A stretch of DNA of 64,000 bases from Providencia alcalifaciens (GTDB lineage Bacteria; Pseudomonadota; Gammaproteobacteria; Enterobacterales; Enterobacteriaceae): positions 2,625,353-2,689,352 of the forward strand of contig JAOQNJ010000001.1 in assembly GCA_025961275.1 (NCBI GenBank). The letters are read 5' to 3'. Positions 47,955 through 58,098 of the stretch are shown here, one piece after another; the first letter of the stretch is position 1, and each line of letters begins with the position of its first letter. The notes under the pieces were generated by a model. That model worked only from the letters and a program-made list of their open reading frames with translations, searched no databases and was not told the DNA's origin. The translations under genes and the position numbers were made by a program.

Positions 47955-47982
47955 GTAGCCCAGTGATCACTTACTGAGCTAC
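47955..47982 (-). terminator. Terminator downstream of the MetA-like remnant
   Basis: The stem GTAGCTCAGT / ACTGGGCTAC is followed on the minus strand by C and six T residues. It is 28 bp past the stop at 48010. Confidence 0.85.
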
Positions 47983-48009
47983 ATACGAAAAAACGAAGGA
48001 TTTAATTTA

Positions 48010-48612
48010 TTAAAATGGAATTGAGGCTTTTAAGAAGATTTGTGAACCTTCAGAACGATTTCTAACGTCAAAATCTTTTTCCCATTTGGCTGTAAATAAC
48101 CAACCTTGCGGATTAGCATAACGGATTGATGGACCAATTGCATAAGCTCGTGCCTTACCCTGTGCCGAGTTTGGTCCGCTATCTTCTGTTGTTTGCCAGA
48201 AGGCGTAGCCACCCAAGCCTGCGACCCAACCATTACCAAATCCCCAACCTAGTGCATAGTCTGCATGTAACGCCTGCCCTGAGCGTGTTTTAGTATCATT
48301 ATTACGGAAATTAAAGTCATACATCATTTTTAAATCCGCATTAATACCAACAGGTGGAATATAGCTAATGGCCCAAACTGGCTGTAACGCCCAGTAATTT
48401 TTCCCTAAACTCGAAGGGTCGGTTTTGCTGTATTTCCCTGTAGGCGCATAAGCATCTAAGCCCACAACATAATGTAAGTCAGCTGAAGGATGAAAACCTA
48501 AGGCAGGGCCAAATGTCACATCCCCCAACCCACGGCTGGTATCTTTTTTTCCTGCTGCTTTTGCGGTGACATCAAGTAATGGAATGATGGTATGAAAAGC
48601 CAGATCACCACC
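48010..48612 (-). pseudogene. Phenol-MetA-type outer-membrane protein, N-terminally deleted remnant
   Basis: About 200 codons match the C-terminal two thirds of the phenol_MetA_deg / SphA family of outer-membrane beta-barrel proteins. These include VGLDAYAPTGKY, NYWALQPVWAISY and GWLFTAKWEKD, ending in KASIPF with a terminal Phe. Homologous codons continue upstream of the first possible start (LAFHTIIPLLDVTA) as far as the vgrG stop codon. The signal peptide and about the first 90 residues are gone. The frame joins directly to truncated vgrG, so a deletion fused the two genes. The remnant cannot be exported. Confidence 0.78.
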
Positions 48613-50021
48613 TAATATCTTTTGATCTGTAATTCATCACCATCTGCGGTAGGTTTATAACGATACGGGGGGCGCCAGTCTTCGTGTCCTGGGAAAAAGG
48701 ACACGGTATTACTCAATTGTGTCCCCTCACCGCCACCATTATCTGCTAGCGGCTGTACCCCATGATGACTCACTGTGAGCACTTGCCAGTTGTCATTCAT
48801 GGGTTCATGTGGGTGATTTTTTAAGGTGAAAATTTTACCCGGACGCAAAGCAAAACAATTGGTTGTTGCATGACCTACTCGGCTGCCACTGCGCAATTGT
48901 TCAAAGCGCACTTTCGTCAGTGGTTCACCTTCAGCATCAAGCTGAAAACGACCATAACTTTCAAATACACTGTGTTGTCCGCCTTTTTCGAGTTTTTTAT
49001 TATGAGTGAGCGGGTAAGAAGGACGGACATAGTTGTTATCTTTTTGAATAGTTTCATCCGCACATAAATACTCACCGTATTGCCATGTGGACGCGGTACT
49101 ATCCGTAATATCCGTATCGGATTGTGGGTTGTAGGTTAGGTGAATACCCGCCGTCATCCCCATGAATTCATCGCTGTAGAACATTTGGTTATCTTCAAAC
49201 CAGAAATTAATCCCTTCTTCAAACGCAAGACGACACCAAAAATCATAGGCAGACTCACGTTTTTGTGTTGTGTAAGGGCGCTCGGGATGAAGATCTTTAC
49301 GGTAAAATACGCTATCGGATTTAACGTGAGCTTCATCCAATAGGGTTTTTAAAATGGTCGGGGCCGTTTGGTCTTGAAATATGCGGCTGTCTTGATTAAG
49401 CGTCATGATCCACATTTCTGGTCGGATATCAAAGTGATACCACGTTTTAACACCATCGGTATTCCCTTGCGTTCCGCCCGCTAAAATACCGTTAACTTTT
49501 CGGACGATTTTCCCATCGCGTTTTACTGTCAGTGACGAAGCTAACCCTAAGTGATCTTTAAAATTAATAAAAAGCAGTAAACTGACCGCACTAATGCTTA
49601 ATGTATAAAGTGATGACAACCCTTCGGTGAGATTGAATTCTGTGATTTGTAGTGAGCCAGAAGGCAGTAAACCAATTTCACAGGTAAACACCAGTCCACT
49701 TGGGTCGGGGTTTAATCCTAATGCACCAAGTAATGCCGCCTGCGCGGCTTCAGCAATCTCGTTTTGTGACTCTATCCCCCATGTTGATCCGCCTTTTATC
49801 CCACCAGCAAACCCACCCCCTGAAATTAATGTATCCGACACGCTATTAAGGCGAGAAGCCGACGTTGAAACAGTTGAGGCGACATTTTGGGCGACTGAAA
49901 TTGCCTGTTGTGTTTTTGCTGAAGTTTGTGAAATCAGCGCATCCTTGGCGTGATTAATAGCTTCATCTTGAATAGCGGACAGAGGATCAATCGCCGAGTT
50001 TTTCGGGTCTTTTGCGAACAT
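48612..50021 (-). pseudogene. vgrG: T6SS spike protein VgrG, C-terminally truncated
   Basis: The 469 codons contain an N-terminal helical extension of about 110 residues and the gp27-like part of VgrG (residues 110-440; LTEGLSSLYTL and AYDFWCRLAFEEGINFWFED). The family hallmark PPYRYKPTADGDEL is present near the end. Five residues after it the frame stops at TAG, at the junction with the MetA-like remnant. The gp5-like OB domain and beta-helix spike tip (150-300 more residues) are missing. It could not form a working T6SS tip. GGAG precedes the start. hcp lies 85 bp upstream on the same strand. Confidence 0.82.
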
Positions 50022-50106
50022 GGTTAGGCTCCGGTTTAACGGAGGAAAGCAATAACATCAAAGAGAGAAAAAACAACGAGCCCTAATGGACTCGTCATTG
50101 ATGCGC

Positions 50107-50625
50107 TTACGCTTCGAGCGGTGCGCGCCAGTCATCAGCACCTGATGTGCCCGCAACGGTGTGTTCCCAATCCACTTTACGATAAGACAGGGACACTTCG
50201 ATCAGCTGCGTGAAATCGGCTTTCGCTGGATCTTGGCAGTGTGGCATTTGGCAATCGATGTTAACGATCGTCGCATCGGTCAAAGTGGTGGTGAAGAAAT
50301 GCTCTTGTTTCCCTTCCACTGACGTGCGGTACCATTTCAGTTCCACTTTTGGCAGCATTTCGCCAGATGCCAGTGCGTTATATAGCAGTGGAACGGCTTT
50401 GTTCAATGCAACGGTGAAACGGAAAGGTTTATGTGCACGCTGGCCTGCAGGTTGACCTGATTGCGGGTCAGTAGGGACTGTCACGATATGTGAAAATTCT
50501 TGCACCAGCATTTGGTCTTCATGACCTTGTACATAGATATTCCCAACAGATTCAGCCGTAAATGCACCCGCAGTGATGTTACCTTGGGTTTTGCCTTCAA
50601 TGGCGATATAGCATGGAGTTGGCAT
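50107..50625 (-). CDS. hcp: T6SS tube protein Hcp
   Basis: The 172-aa Hcp1-family protein matches enterobacterial Hcp along its whole length (start MPTPCYIAIEGKTQG, GHEDQMLVQEF near 36, end DDWRAPLEA). It forms hexameric rings stacked into the type VI secretion tube and may carry small effectors. I use the ATG at 50625, which has AGGAA 7 nt upstream. An ATG 6 bp earlier sits against the ribosome binding site. No other T6SS structural genes are here, so this is an orphan hcp-vgrG island served by a T6SS cluster elsewhere. Confidence 0.95.
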   Translation of the reverse strand: MPTPCYIAIEGKTQGNITAGAFTAESVGNIYVQGHEDQMLVQEFSHIVTVPTDPQSGQPAGQRAHKPFRFTVALNKAVPLLYNALASGEMLPKVELKWYRTSVEGKQEHFFTTTLTDATIVNIDCQMPHCQDPAKADFTQLIEVSLSYRKVDWEHTVAGTSGADDWRAPLEA

Positions 50626-50631
50626 TGTCAT

Positions 50632-51618
50632 TTCCTATATTTAATAACGAAAGTGATATTTACGGAAATATAATTACCTGTAAATATTATCCATTTCAGC
50701 CAGTGCGCACTGTTGATTTGCGTTAAGGATATTAAGGTGGAAATAATCCCAAGTAAATAGCTCGAACAAACTCCAACCCGAGGTATCTCCGTAGGATAAG
50801 TGACTTGGCGTAAAATAATTGTAAATCCGCTATTTAATTCCAGTAATCACATCGAAAAAATAATATTGCGAGATAATATGAGGCGAAATTTCGCTCGATA
50901 TTTTGCGAATTTCTCTCAGCCCTGTGTTTAAGCCGAAAAGTTTATGTACATAGAATTAAACTATGTAACAAAATATATATTTGAATGTTTTTTTATAATG
51001 CTTTGATTTTATGAATAAAAAAATGAAATTCGATTCAATAATAAAAAATAATACTCTACCCATCCATTAACACTAGCCTTTAATATCGCAAAACAAAAAT
51101 AATTAAGACATAAAAACAAATAAATTTAAATTCATAGAATTTATAAGTAAAAAATGGATTTTTTCAGACTATTATCATAATAATTTAATATGCACTTAAT
51201 CGATAATTAAGCCATTAAGATTGAAAAATGGATGTGAAAGAGGAATATATCAACAACCATAAAACTTAAGTTGTTTTAGATATTGCCTATATCTACTACT
51301 AGGTCGTAGGTATCAGCGCTAATAATGAATCAGAGTGATTAGAATAAACATATTAGTATTGGTGAGCGCACCCTGCACTTACTATTTTGATCACGATTTG
51401 ACGTAACCATAGAAGGTTCGCATTACCATTAATGGCACGTTGAATAAGAATATAGATGTAGATGTTGAACTAAAAAAATACGAAGAAAGTACAAAAAGTC
51501 ATAGAACACTTTTTAAGGAAATGAATGCTATTCTTAATGTAAAAATGACAGGAAAAATAGTATACATTTACGGCAAGCCGCATAAAGTGATTCTTATGCG
51601 GCTTTTAGTCATTGATGA
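50632..51618. other. AT-rich non-coding region between hcp and arnT
   Basis: About 990 bp of very AT-rich sequence. Up to 51420 there is no credible frame. A frame at 51440-51622 (TTG start, no ribosome binding site, overlapping the arnT terminator) is not accepted as a gene. It may be the tail of a lost gene (VELKKYEESTKSH). Such AT-rich stretches are typical of the variable downstream and upstream regions of orphan hcp-vgrG islands. Confidence 0.5.
51576..51606. terminator. Terminator hairpin near the arnT end
   Basis: A perfect 11-bp stem AAGCCGCATAA / TTATGCGGCTT with an 8-nt loop is followed by TTTT on the plus strand. It is 13 bp past the arnT stop and may serve either strand. Confidence 0.75.
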
Positions 51619-53268
51619 TTAATTTCGGCCTTCATAGAAAGCAAATACTAAATTACCTTCTTTGATAATGATTGGTTTGCCGGGCAACGCTGATAATACT
51701 CGATCTTGGGATGCCTCAACCACCACCGCTATATCTTGATAATTATGCTCTTCCAACAATCCCGGTAGTTGCTCCAAATGATAAAAACGCTTTGCTGCAT
51801 CGGGATATTGTAACCCATAGCCTAGCTCACCAGTTTGATGCAACATAGTAATATCACTGCGTTTTAATACCCATGCTAATGCAGTACCTAATCCAACATT
51901 ATTGGTTAATAAGTACGTTTTATCCGACAGTTCCGCCCGATATTTTTCGATCAGCTTTTGTGGCGTATTGTTACTGGCCAATTTATCCGGAATTATTGCC
52001 CCGACACTTAAACTTAAAACAACAGTACAGGCTGCAGCGAATGCCCAAAAGCGACGATTAAATGAGATAACCCCAATCAATGCCCAAAATAAAAATGCAC
52101 CCGTTGCAAGTAATAATTTGTCGTTTTCATCGGCCGGATAAAAATTAAGTGCTTTGAAGTGAGACGAGAAAAATATAGCGCCTGCAAGCAATAAGCCGAT
52201 ACTGATATTAATCACCGCATTAAGGCGGATCGCCCCCACTTGTTTTTGCTCTAGCACCTTATCAATATAAGCCGCCATTAGAACCGCGATAGGCGCGATA
52301 CAGGGTAAAAGATACGTAAGTAGCTTGCCTTTAGTTATACTAAAAAACACAAAAGGTACTAAGAACCACAGCAGAAAATAGATATGTTTGCCCTTTTGAC
52401 GCAAACTATTTACTAGCGAGGCAAATAAATAGCCTAACCAAGGCAGCACAGCGGCAATTAAGATGGGAATATAAAACCAGAAAGGTGACCGATTCTGCGC
52501 ATTATCAGCCATAAAACGCTGTACATGCTCGACCCAGAAGAAATAATGCCAGTAGTCGGGTTCACGGCTTGCTATGATTATCGCCCAAGGTAAACAGACG
52601 ATAAACATCGTACAGAGTGAGACAAAAGAAAAAAAGAATACTTCCTTGAACTGTTTATAGTAAATCGAACAAAAGAAAATCACTAATGCTGGCAAGACTA
52701 AAACCAAAAAGCCTTTTGTCATCAACCCAAGACCACCAGCTACACCTAATAAAATAAAGGCGATCAACTTTTGCGAGAAATCTTTAGCGGCTAATCCCCA
52801 TAGGAAAAAGAACATGACCATGGTCACAAATGCCGTCACGATCGGATCTAAGACATTATAAGTCCCAATGGTTAACACCATGAACATGGAGAGATAGATC
52901 AAGGTGGCATTGAATGCGAGGTTGGCCTTTTTCCATGCCATTTTAGCACTGAGGTAAACAAACAACGCACTAGTTAAAGTACTAAACACAACCCCAAGCC
53001 TAACGGATACGTTATTTTCACCAAACAACATCTGGAAAAATGCGTTAACCCAATAACCAAAAATAGGCTTTTCAAAATAACGAATATCAAGAAGCTCAGG
53101 CACACTCCAGTTATAACTTGAGATTAGTTCACGACTTATTTCTGCGTAGCGTAATTCATCAGGCTGCCAAAGAAGACGGCCATTAAGAGGAATAAAATAA
53201 GTCAGTAATACAAAGCAAAACAGCAGGCACCACTTAAGGTAGGCAATCTTAGTATTTGCCATATTCAT
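51619..53268 (-). CDS. arnT: Lipid A 4-amino-4-deoxy-L-arabinosyltransferase ArnT
   Basis: The 549-aa GT83/PMT-type inner-membrane protein matches ArnT (about 550 aa). The catalytic-loop motif RLLWQPDELRYAEISREL (about 31-48) with Asp and Glu, the EKPIFGYW loop (about 65) and about 12 membrane segments are followed by a C-terminal periplasmic domain. It moves L-Ara4N from undecaprenyl phosphate to lipid A on the periplasmic side, giving resistance to polymyxins. Unlike in E. coli it is not within an arnBCADTEF operon. It has its own PhoP-type promoter 140 bp upstream. The start may be ATG 53268 or 53262. Confidence 0.92.
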   Translation of the reverse strand: MNMANTKIAYLKWCLLFCFVLLTYFIPLNGRLLWQPDELRYAEISRELISSYNWSVPELLDIRYFEKPIFGYWVNAFFQMLFGENNVSVRLGVVFSTLTSALFVYLSAKMAWKKANLAFNATLIYLSMFMVLTIGTYNVLDPIVTAFVTMVMFFFLWGLAAKDFSQKLIAFILLGVAGGLGLMTKGFLVLVLPALVIFFCSIYYKQFKEVFFFSFVSLCTMFIVCLPWAIIIASREPDYWHYFFWVEHVQRFMADNAQNRSPFWFYIPILIAAVLPWLGYLFASLVNSLRQKGKHIYFLLWFLVPFVFFSITKGKLLTYLLPCIAPIAVLMAAYIDKVLEQKQVGAIRLNAVINISIGLLLAGAIFFSSHFKALNFYPADENDKLLLATGAFLFWALIGVISFNRRFWAFAAACTVVLSLSVGAIIPDKLASNNTPQKLIEKYRAELSDKTYLLTNNVGLGTALAWVLKRSDITMLHQTGELGYGLQYPDAAKRFYHLEQLPGLLEEHNYQDIAVVVEASQDRVLSALPGKPIIIKEGNLVFAFYEGRN

Positions 53269-53405
53269 TTTATTTCAACCATTCTTTTTATAAATATTTA
53301 TTATTATCATGAGGTTATGCGATAATCACTCGCCTTCACCTTACATGTCACATTAAAGCCACTTAGCATTTTTATAGCTCATTAAACCATTATCATCAGT
53401 ATGAA

Positions 53406-53422
53406 TAAACCTCATATAAACA
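53406..53422 (-). promoter_or_regulatory. PhoP box upstream of arnT
   Basis: On the minus strand the site reads TGTTTA, TATGA, GGTTTA: a perfect PhoP direct repeat (G/T)GTTTA-N5-(G/T)GTTTA. Eleven bases later comes GATAAT, a good -10, the spacing of PhoP-activated class II promoters. It predicts activation of arnT by PhoPQ at low Mg2+ or with cationic peptides. Confidence 0.85.
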
Positions 53423-53826
53423 AATAGAGAATTAATCATTCTGAATGCAACTATCCTGCAACAATAAATATCTCAGTCATACTTTAAGTTACTGCTAACT
53501 GCTTATATACCTAAAGCTTGTAACCTAAATCACACAATTATCTATGCTTTCTATTTTTTATACTAATGACATCATTTGTCATCGATATAACACCCTCATT
53601 ATTTAATCTAAAAATGAATATAAAATAGACAGACAATTAAAGTAAAATAATATTTACTTTAATTATCAATTATTTAATTTTGTATTAAAAAGTAATATAG
53701 GCGCTGAGTATTAAAAATAGCGGGACTAAATGTGATATGGCGTCATATTTTGAATTGTTTAAATAGTTATTAGAAACACATCTTTAAAGGCGTACATTAT
53801 CGAAATAAGATTAAATGGAATTAAAA

Positions 53827-53864
53827 AGCGGCTATCAATAAATATGACTTTATCAATAACCGCT
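53827..53864 (-). terminator. Terminator of metY
   Basis: A long imperfect stem (AGCGG...CCGCT with AT-rich inner pairs) is followed on the minus strand by TTTTTAATT. It is 30 bp past the metY stop. Confidence 0.8.
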
Positions 53865-53893
53865 ATTATATCTTTATTAAACGTTAAACGACC

Positions 53894-55168
53894 CTATTTA
53901 GCAGCGTCTAATGCCTGTTCAAGGTCTGCTAAAATATCATCAATATGTTCGATACCAATAGAAAGACGGATCATATCCCGTGATACGGCCGCTTTAGCTA
54001 ACTCGGCATCATTGAGCTGACGGTGAGTGGTTGAAGCAGGATGGCATGCTAATGACTTGGCATCACCAATGTTAACTAATCTGAGGATCAATTTTAATGC
54101 ATCAATAAAATGTGCACCTGCTTCTTGACCACCTTTAATACCAAATGACAAAATTCCTGCTGGTTTACCATTCAGGTATTTTTGCGCTAAGGCATGCTCT
54201 GGGTGGCTAGTAAGACCTGCATATTTCACCCAAACAACTTGAGGATGTTTCTCTAAATACTCAGCGACTTTCTGAGCGTTTTCTGTGTGGCGTTCCATGC
54301 GTAATGCTAACGTTTCGAGACCTTGTAAGATCAAGAATGCGTTAAACGGTGAAAGCGCTGCACCTGTCCCGCGCAACGGCGCAACACGACAACGTGCAAT
54401 AAAGGCCGCAGTACCAAAGTGCTCAGTATAACTTACACCGTGATAAGCAATATCTGGCTCAATCAATAGTGAAAAGCGATCTGCATGCTCAGTCCATGGG
54501 AATTTACCTGAATCGACGACCATGCCGCCAATGGAGTTACCATGACCACCAATATATTTAGTCAGTGAGTGAACAACAATATCCGCACCGTGTTCGAATG
54601 GACGGCATAAATAAGGTGTGGCAACCGTGTTATCGACAATTAATGGTAAACCATGACGATGAGCAACTTCGGCTAATGCCGCAATATCAACAATGAACCC
54701 AGCGGGATTAGTGATCGTTTCGCAAAATACGGCTCTCGTTTTATCGTCGATCAGCACTTCCAACTCCGCTAAATCATCATGCTCAAAAAAACGAGTTTCA
54801 ATACCTGAACGCGGTAAGGTATGCGCTAACAGGTTATAGGTTCCACCGTACAGTTTAGCGACAGAAATAATGTTATCGCCTGCCTGGGCAATAGTTTGGA
54901 TAGCATAAGTAATTGCTGCCATGCCAGATGCGACCGCTAATCCGGCAATACCGCCTTCTAAGGCAGCGACACGTTTCTCTAATACATCATTGGTTGGGTT
55001 CATGATGCGAGTATAGATATTACCTGCAACCTTTAAATCAAATAGGTCAGCACCATGTTGGGTATCATCGAATGCATAAGATGTGGTTTGGTAAATAGGA
55101 ACAGCAACCGCTTTTGTAGTGGGATCTGGTGAATAGCCTGCGTGAATCGACAATGTTTCTAATTTCAT
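53894..55168 (-). CDS. metY: O-acetylhomoserine sulfhydrylase MetY
   Basis: The 424-aa Cys/Met-metabolism PLP enzyme has the PLP lysine in VHSLTKYIGGHGNSIGG (about residue 207). The N-terminal TLSIHAGYSPDP and the insertions and size of about 425-430 aa characterise O-acetylhomoserine sulfhydrylases rather than MetB or MetC (about 385-395). It makes homocysteine directly from O-acetylhomoserine and sulfide. AAGGA precedes the start. It stands alone; an S-box or MET box is not evident. Confidence 0.92.
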   Translation of the reverse strand: MKLETLSIHAGYSPDPTTKAVAVPIYQTTSYAFDDTQHGADLFDLKVAGNIYTRIMNPTNDVLEKRVAALEGGIAGLAVASGMAAITYAIQTIAQAGDNIISVAKLYGGTYNLLAHTLPRSGIETRFFEHDDLAELEVLIDDKTRAVFCETITNPAGFIVDIAALAEVAHRHGLPLIVDNTVATPYLCRPFEHGADIVVHSLTKYIGGHGNSIGGMVVDSGKFPWTEHADRFSLLIEPDIAYHGVSYTEHFGTAAFIARCRVAPLRGTGAALSPFNAFLILQGLETLALRMERHTENAQKVAEYLEKHPQVVWVKYAGLTSHPEHALAQKYLNGKPAGILSFGIKGGQEAGAHFIDALKLILRLVNIGDAKSLACHPASTTHRQLNDAELAKAAVSRDMIRLSIGIEHIDDILADLEQALDAAK

Positions 55169-55239
55169 TTGTTATCCTTATTATTACGCTGTAAATAGTA
55201 CAAGCGGATGTCGCATCTATTTATTTACTGCGTGTTTGT

Positions 55240-55369
55240 TATACCCAAACTCATTTAAGTTGTATGTAACGCCCGACAAATGACAAATATAGAAACTTAA
55301 TTGATTCAGGTTTGTGAGCAATGCTCAATATTGGCAATACGCCCTCTATAACTTGAAGTGTTGCGGGTG
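55240..55369 (+). repeat. ERIC/IRU element, diverged
   Basis: About 130 bp run from the left end TATACCCAAACTCATTTAAG to the right end ATAACTTGAAGTGTTGCGGG. The centre has diverged from the consensus more than in other copies. Confidence 0.75.
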
Positions 55370-55529
55370 AATAACTGTAGATATTACCTAAGAGTCTCAG
55401 TCAGGCAAGCCATCCAAACTTGAAATTATTTCATACAGATTAATATCATGTCGATTAACGTGACAGCAGTATTCTCTAGGTGCCATCTGCTATTTATCTG
55501 ATTATTTCTTATAACGTTATGGTATAAAA

Positions 55530-55558
55530 AAGGTTGGAAAACCAAGTTTTCCAACCTT
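55530..55558 (-). terminator. Terminator of dcuC
   Basis: A perfect 12-bp stem AAGGTTGGAAAA / TTTTCCAACCTT is followed on the minus strand by TTTT. It is 23 bp past the dcuC stop. Confidence 0.9.
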
Positions 55559-55580
55559 CGTAATCAGACAAAATAGGTCA

Positions 55581-56939
55581 TTAGAGATACACAGGCACTA
55601 AAATTTCTGTCGCAATCACCACGACAATCAACCCGGCGAGCACAGGTACGGAGGTTCTCTTAACCACTTCAAATGGTGAGATTTTAGCCATACCGGATAC
55701 CGCAACAACAACACCTGAAACTGGTGATAACGTCCGTCCTAGGTTAGATGCTTGTAGCATTGGAATGACCAAATAGGCAGGGTTAACGCCCATTTGCTTG
55801 GACAGTAGTGGGATCAGCTCGACGAAAGCATAGAAAGGTGCGTTCCCAGATCCTGTTGTCATCGCAGCTAACATTGTAATAATTACCAAGGCAATCATCA
55901 TGATAATCGCACCAGAACCGAAAGATTGCGCTAAATCGATCAGACCTTTAATAAAGCCAATCGCACTTAAACCTTGCGCAAAGATACCCGCTGCAACTAA
56001 TAGCATTACAACTGTTGCAAACGCATCAGCCATACCTTTGTAACAAGCATCAAGACCTGTATACACATGCTTAGCACTGAAGCTACGGACAAACTCAAGA
56101 AGTGCAGCGATAATAATACAGCCGACAATGATGGTAACAATGTGCAGTTCTGGTGCCCATTTGCCATCAAAGACTAAAACGCCAATAATTGGGGAAAATG
56201 GTAAAATGGCATAAAAAGCAGGAGCGTGAGTTTTTATTTCATTCACGTCCAGCATTTCCATTTTTACATGTTCTTTTCTATCAAGATAACGCTGCCAAAA
56301 GAAGTGCGCTACAGCCATTGCGACAATTGCAGCAATCGAAATTGGTAAAGTCGTTTTAAAAGCAAAATCAATAAGAGGCATTTCAGCTGCTTGCGCTGCT
56401 AATATCACATCCCCTGAAGTGGGGGCCAGAATGATAGCCGCTGGTGAGGCACAGATTGCTGCCGCTGCTCCTCGACTGATACCCACATTGACCATAATAG
56501 GGAATAGTGTCGCCATTAACAACACGCCAAGCCCTGTTGCAGAAGATACCGCCAATGACATTAAACATGCCACAATATAAGCCGCAACCATCAGCATATA
56601 AGGTGAGTTGATCATTTTTAATGGCTTAGATGCAATTTTTACCACAACATCATTCGCACCAATGTGAGTCATATAAGATGCAAACCCACACAACACCATG
56701 ATCATCATGCCAAGATCGCCACCGCGGCTCATCAGCAAGAATTTAATGTATTCCAGAATATCAGTACTGCGCCAACCTGTTGGCTTTACTGATTCGGGTA
56801 AAATACTTTTCCCCATTGAGACGGCGATAATCAAAAGTAAAATACCACCTGTCATTAGCACACCCGTCGCCGAGTAGCCTTTGATAATATAGCGCCCTAC
56901 GCCAATAACGACGATGACGCCGATTAACAACTCAATCAT
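55581..56939 (-). CDS. dcuC: Anaerobic C4-dicarboxylate transporter DcuC
   Basis: The 452-aa protein has 12-13 hydrophobic segments and matches E. coli DcuC (461 aa) throughout, for example MSRGGDLGMMIM, CASPAAIILAPTSGDV and MLQASNLGRTLSPVSGVV. It mainly exports succinate during fermentation, or exchanges C4-dicarboxylates. AGGAG precedes ATG 56939. It is monocistronic. I looked for an FNR box in the upstream 200 bp and saw no convincing one. Confidence 0.94.
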   Translation of the reverse strand: MIELLIGVIVVIGVGRYIIKGYSATGVLMTGGILLLIIAVSMGKSILPESVKPTGWRSTDILEYIKFLLMSRGGDLGMMIMVLCGFASYMTHIGANDVVVKIASKPLKMINSPYMLMVAAYIVACLMSLAVSSATGLGVLLMATLFPIMVNVGISRGAAAAICASPAAIILAPTSGDVILAAQAAEMPLIDFAFKTTLPISIAAIVAMAVAHFFWQRYLDRKEHVKMEMLDVNEIKTHAPAFYAILPFSPIIGVLVFDGKWAPELHIVTIIVGCIIIAALLEFVRSFSAKHVYTGLDACYKGMADAFATVVMLLVAAGIFAQGLSAIGFIKGLIDLAQSFGSGAIIMMIALVIITMLAAMTTGSGNAPFYAFVELIPLLSKQMGVNPAYLVIPMLQASNLGRTLSPVSGVVVAVSGMAKISPFEVVKRTSVPVLAGLIVVVIATEILVPVYL

Positions 56940-57521
56940 TTATATCTCCTGCCCATGTCATTTTTTAATTTTATCAAACCGTACTCTGCCCAAAAAATAA
57001 GCCATGCTTACTGATGCGGATCATGCCGATATCAGATTTTTATTATAAAAATTGCTTAACAATATATAGAACGATAAATAGTTTTTGGGGGAATGAAATA
57101 TAAAGGCTATTTCTACAAATTTACACCGTTTTTTGAAATAAAAATTCAAAATAGATTACTCACTAGACGTTCTATCTAAAATAGCCATGATAACTCTAAT
57201 TTGAATAGTGCTAGCAGAACGGCCCTCAACTAAACGTTTAAGCCAAAAATACCTAAATAATCCTTATAATTATCCAACTTAAAATATTAGGCGACCAATA
57301 ATAGGTATACACGGTAGATAGACCGTATTTATTGATGAATTTTTAGCTCTATATGGACTCGATAAAATAAAGAATACGATTTGATGGCTTATTCTAATAG
57401 TCGCCAGGATATGAGTGAGGCTTGAGGATTGATTGGTCATACAAGGGCTAACACGGAGTGATAAATTGATACGATTTGTGTTAAAGCACTACCATCAGTG
57501 GCTATTTGATTAATCGCTCTG
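56940..57521. other. Intergenic region between dcuC and recX
   Basis: These 582 AT-rich bp hold the dcuC promoter region and a possible degenerate mini-ERIC (57250-57296; TACCTAAATAATCC and CAACTTAAAATATTAGGCG). No gene is credible. Confidence 0.5.
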
Positions 57522-57977
57522 CTAGCGGAATTGTTCGAAAATCATATCACCAGAAAAACCACGATATTGTAGATAACGAATTTGTTTACTCTTTTCTTTA
57601 AAGTCAGTAGGAAGTACATCACCAAATTTTTTACGGCGTACTTCAGCAGCCAGTTCAAACCAATCAACCGTGATGTTTTCAAATTGTTGGTCGATTAAAA
57701 TAGGGGTAAACCCTTTTTGCCTCAGCTCTTGCTTGATACGCAATGGCCCATAGCCTTTACGGATATAGCTCTGGGTAAGCGATTCGAGTACTCGAGTATC
57801 ATCCAGAAATTGCTGTTCACTCAATCGCCCAACTACGCGCTCGATCAATACCTCATCAACAACTCCATCATTCTTTTCATACATACGACGTTTCATACGT
57901 GCATGTAATTCTGCCGTGCCATAATCACGACGGGAAAGCAAAAAAAGTGCATATTGATACAGTTCGGATTCATTCAT
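57522..57977 (-). CDS. recX: Regulatory protein RecX
   Basis: The 151-aa basic, helical protein has three RecX-type three-helix repeats, with the family motif RKGYGPLRIKQELRQKGF (about 73-90) and the C-terminal YLQYRGFSGDMIFE. RecX caps and regulates RecA filaments. E. coli RecX has 166 aa and lies next to recA. Here no recA is adjacent, so it is a displaced or second copy. AAGGG precedes the start. Confidence 0.85.
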   Translation of the reverse strand: MNESELYQYALFLLSRRDYGTAELHARMKRRMYEKNDGVVDEVLIERVVGRLSEQQFLDDTRVLESLTQSYIRKGYGPLRIKQELRQKGFTPILIDQQFENITVDWFELAAEVRRKKFGDVLPTDFKEKSKQIRYLQYRGFSGDMIFEQFR

Positions 57978-58098
57978 ATTTTAACCCTTGTACTGGAGTA
58001 TGTGATTTGTGTTCTGCGCGACTAAATCAGGACACTTTTCTTAAGGAATTTTGTTCGTACTCTACCGGCGATAGAGCACCATTTGCAGTATGACAGGT

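Larger units (their letters stand above)
53269..53893. other. Intergenic region with the arnT promoter and metY terminator
   Basis: These 625 AT-rich bp hold the PhoP box (53406-53422), a half-ERIC remnant in inverted orientation (53474-53500; CATACTTTAAGTTACTGC) and the metY terminator. No gene is seen. Confidence 0.5.
55169..55580. other. Intergenic region with an ERIC element
   Basis: These 412 bp hold an ERIC copy and the dcuC terminator. Nothing else is apparent. Confidence 0.6.

Noticed and set aside
51440-51622. A 60-codon frame downstream of hcp
   Set aside because: TTG start without a ribosome binding site; its end is the terminator hairpin of arnT. At most a gene tail.
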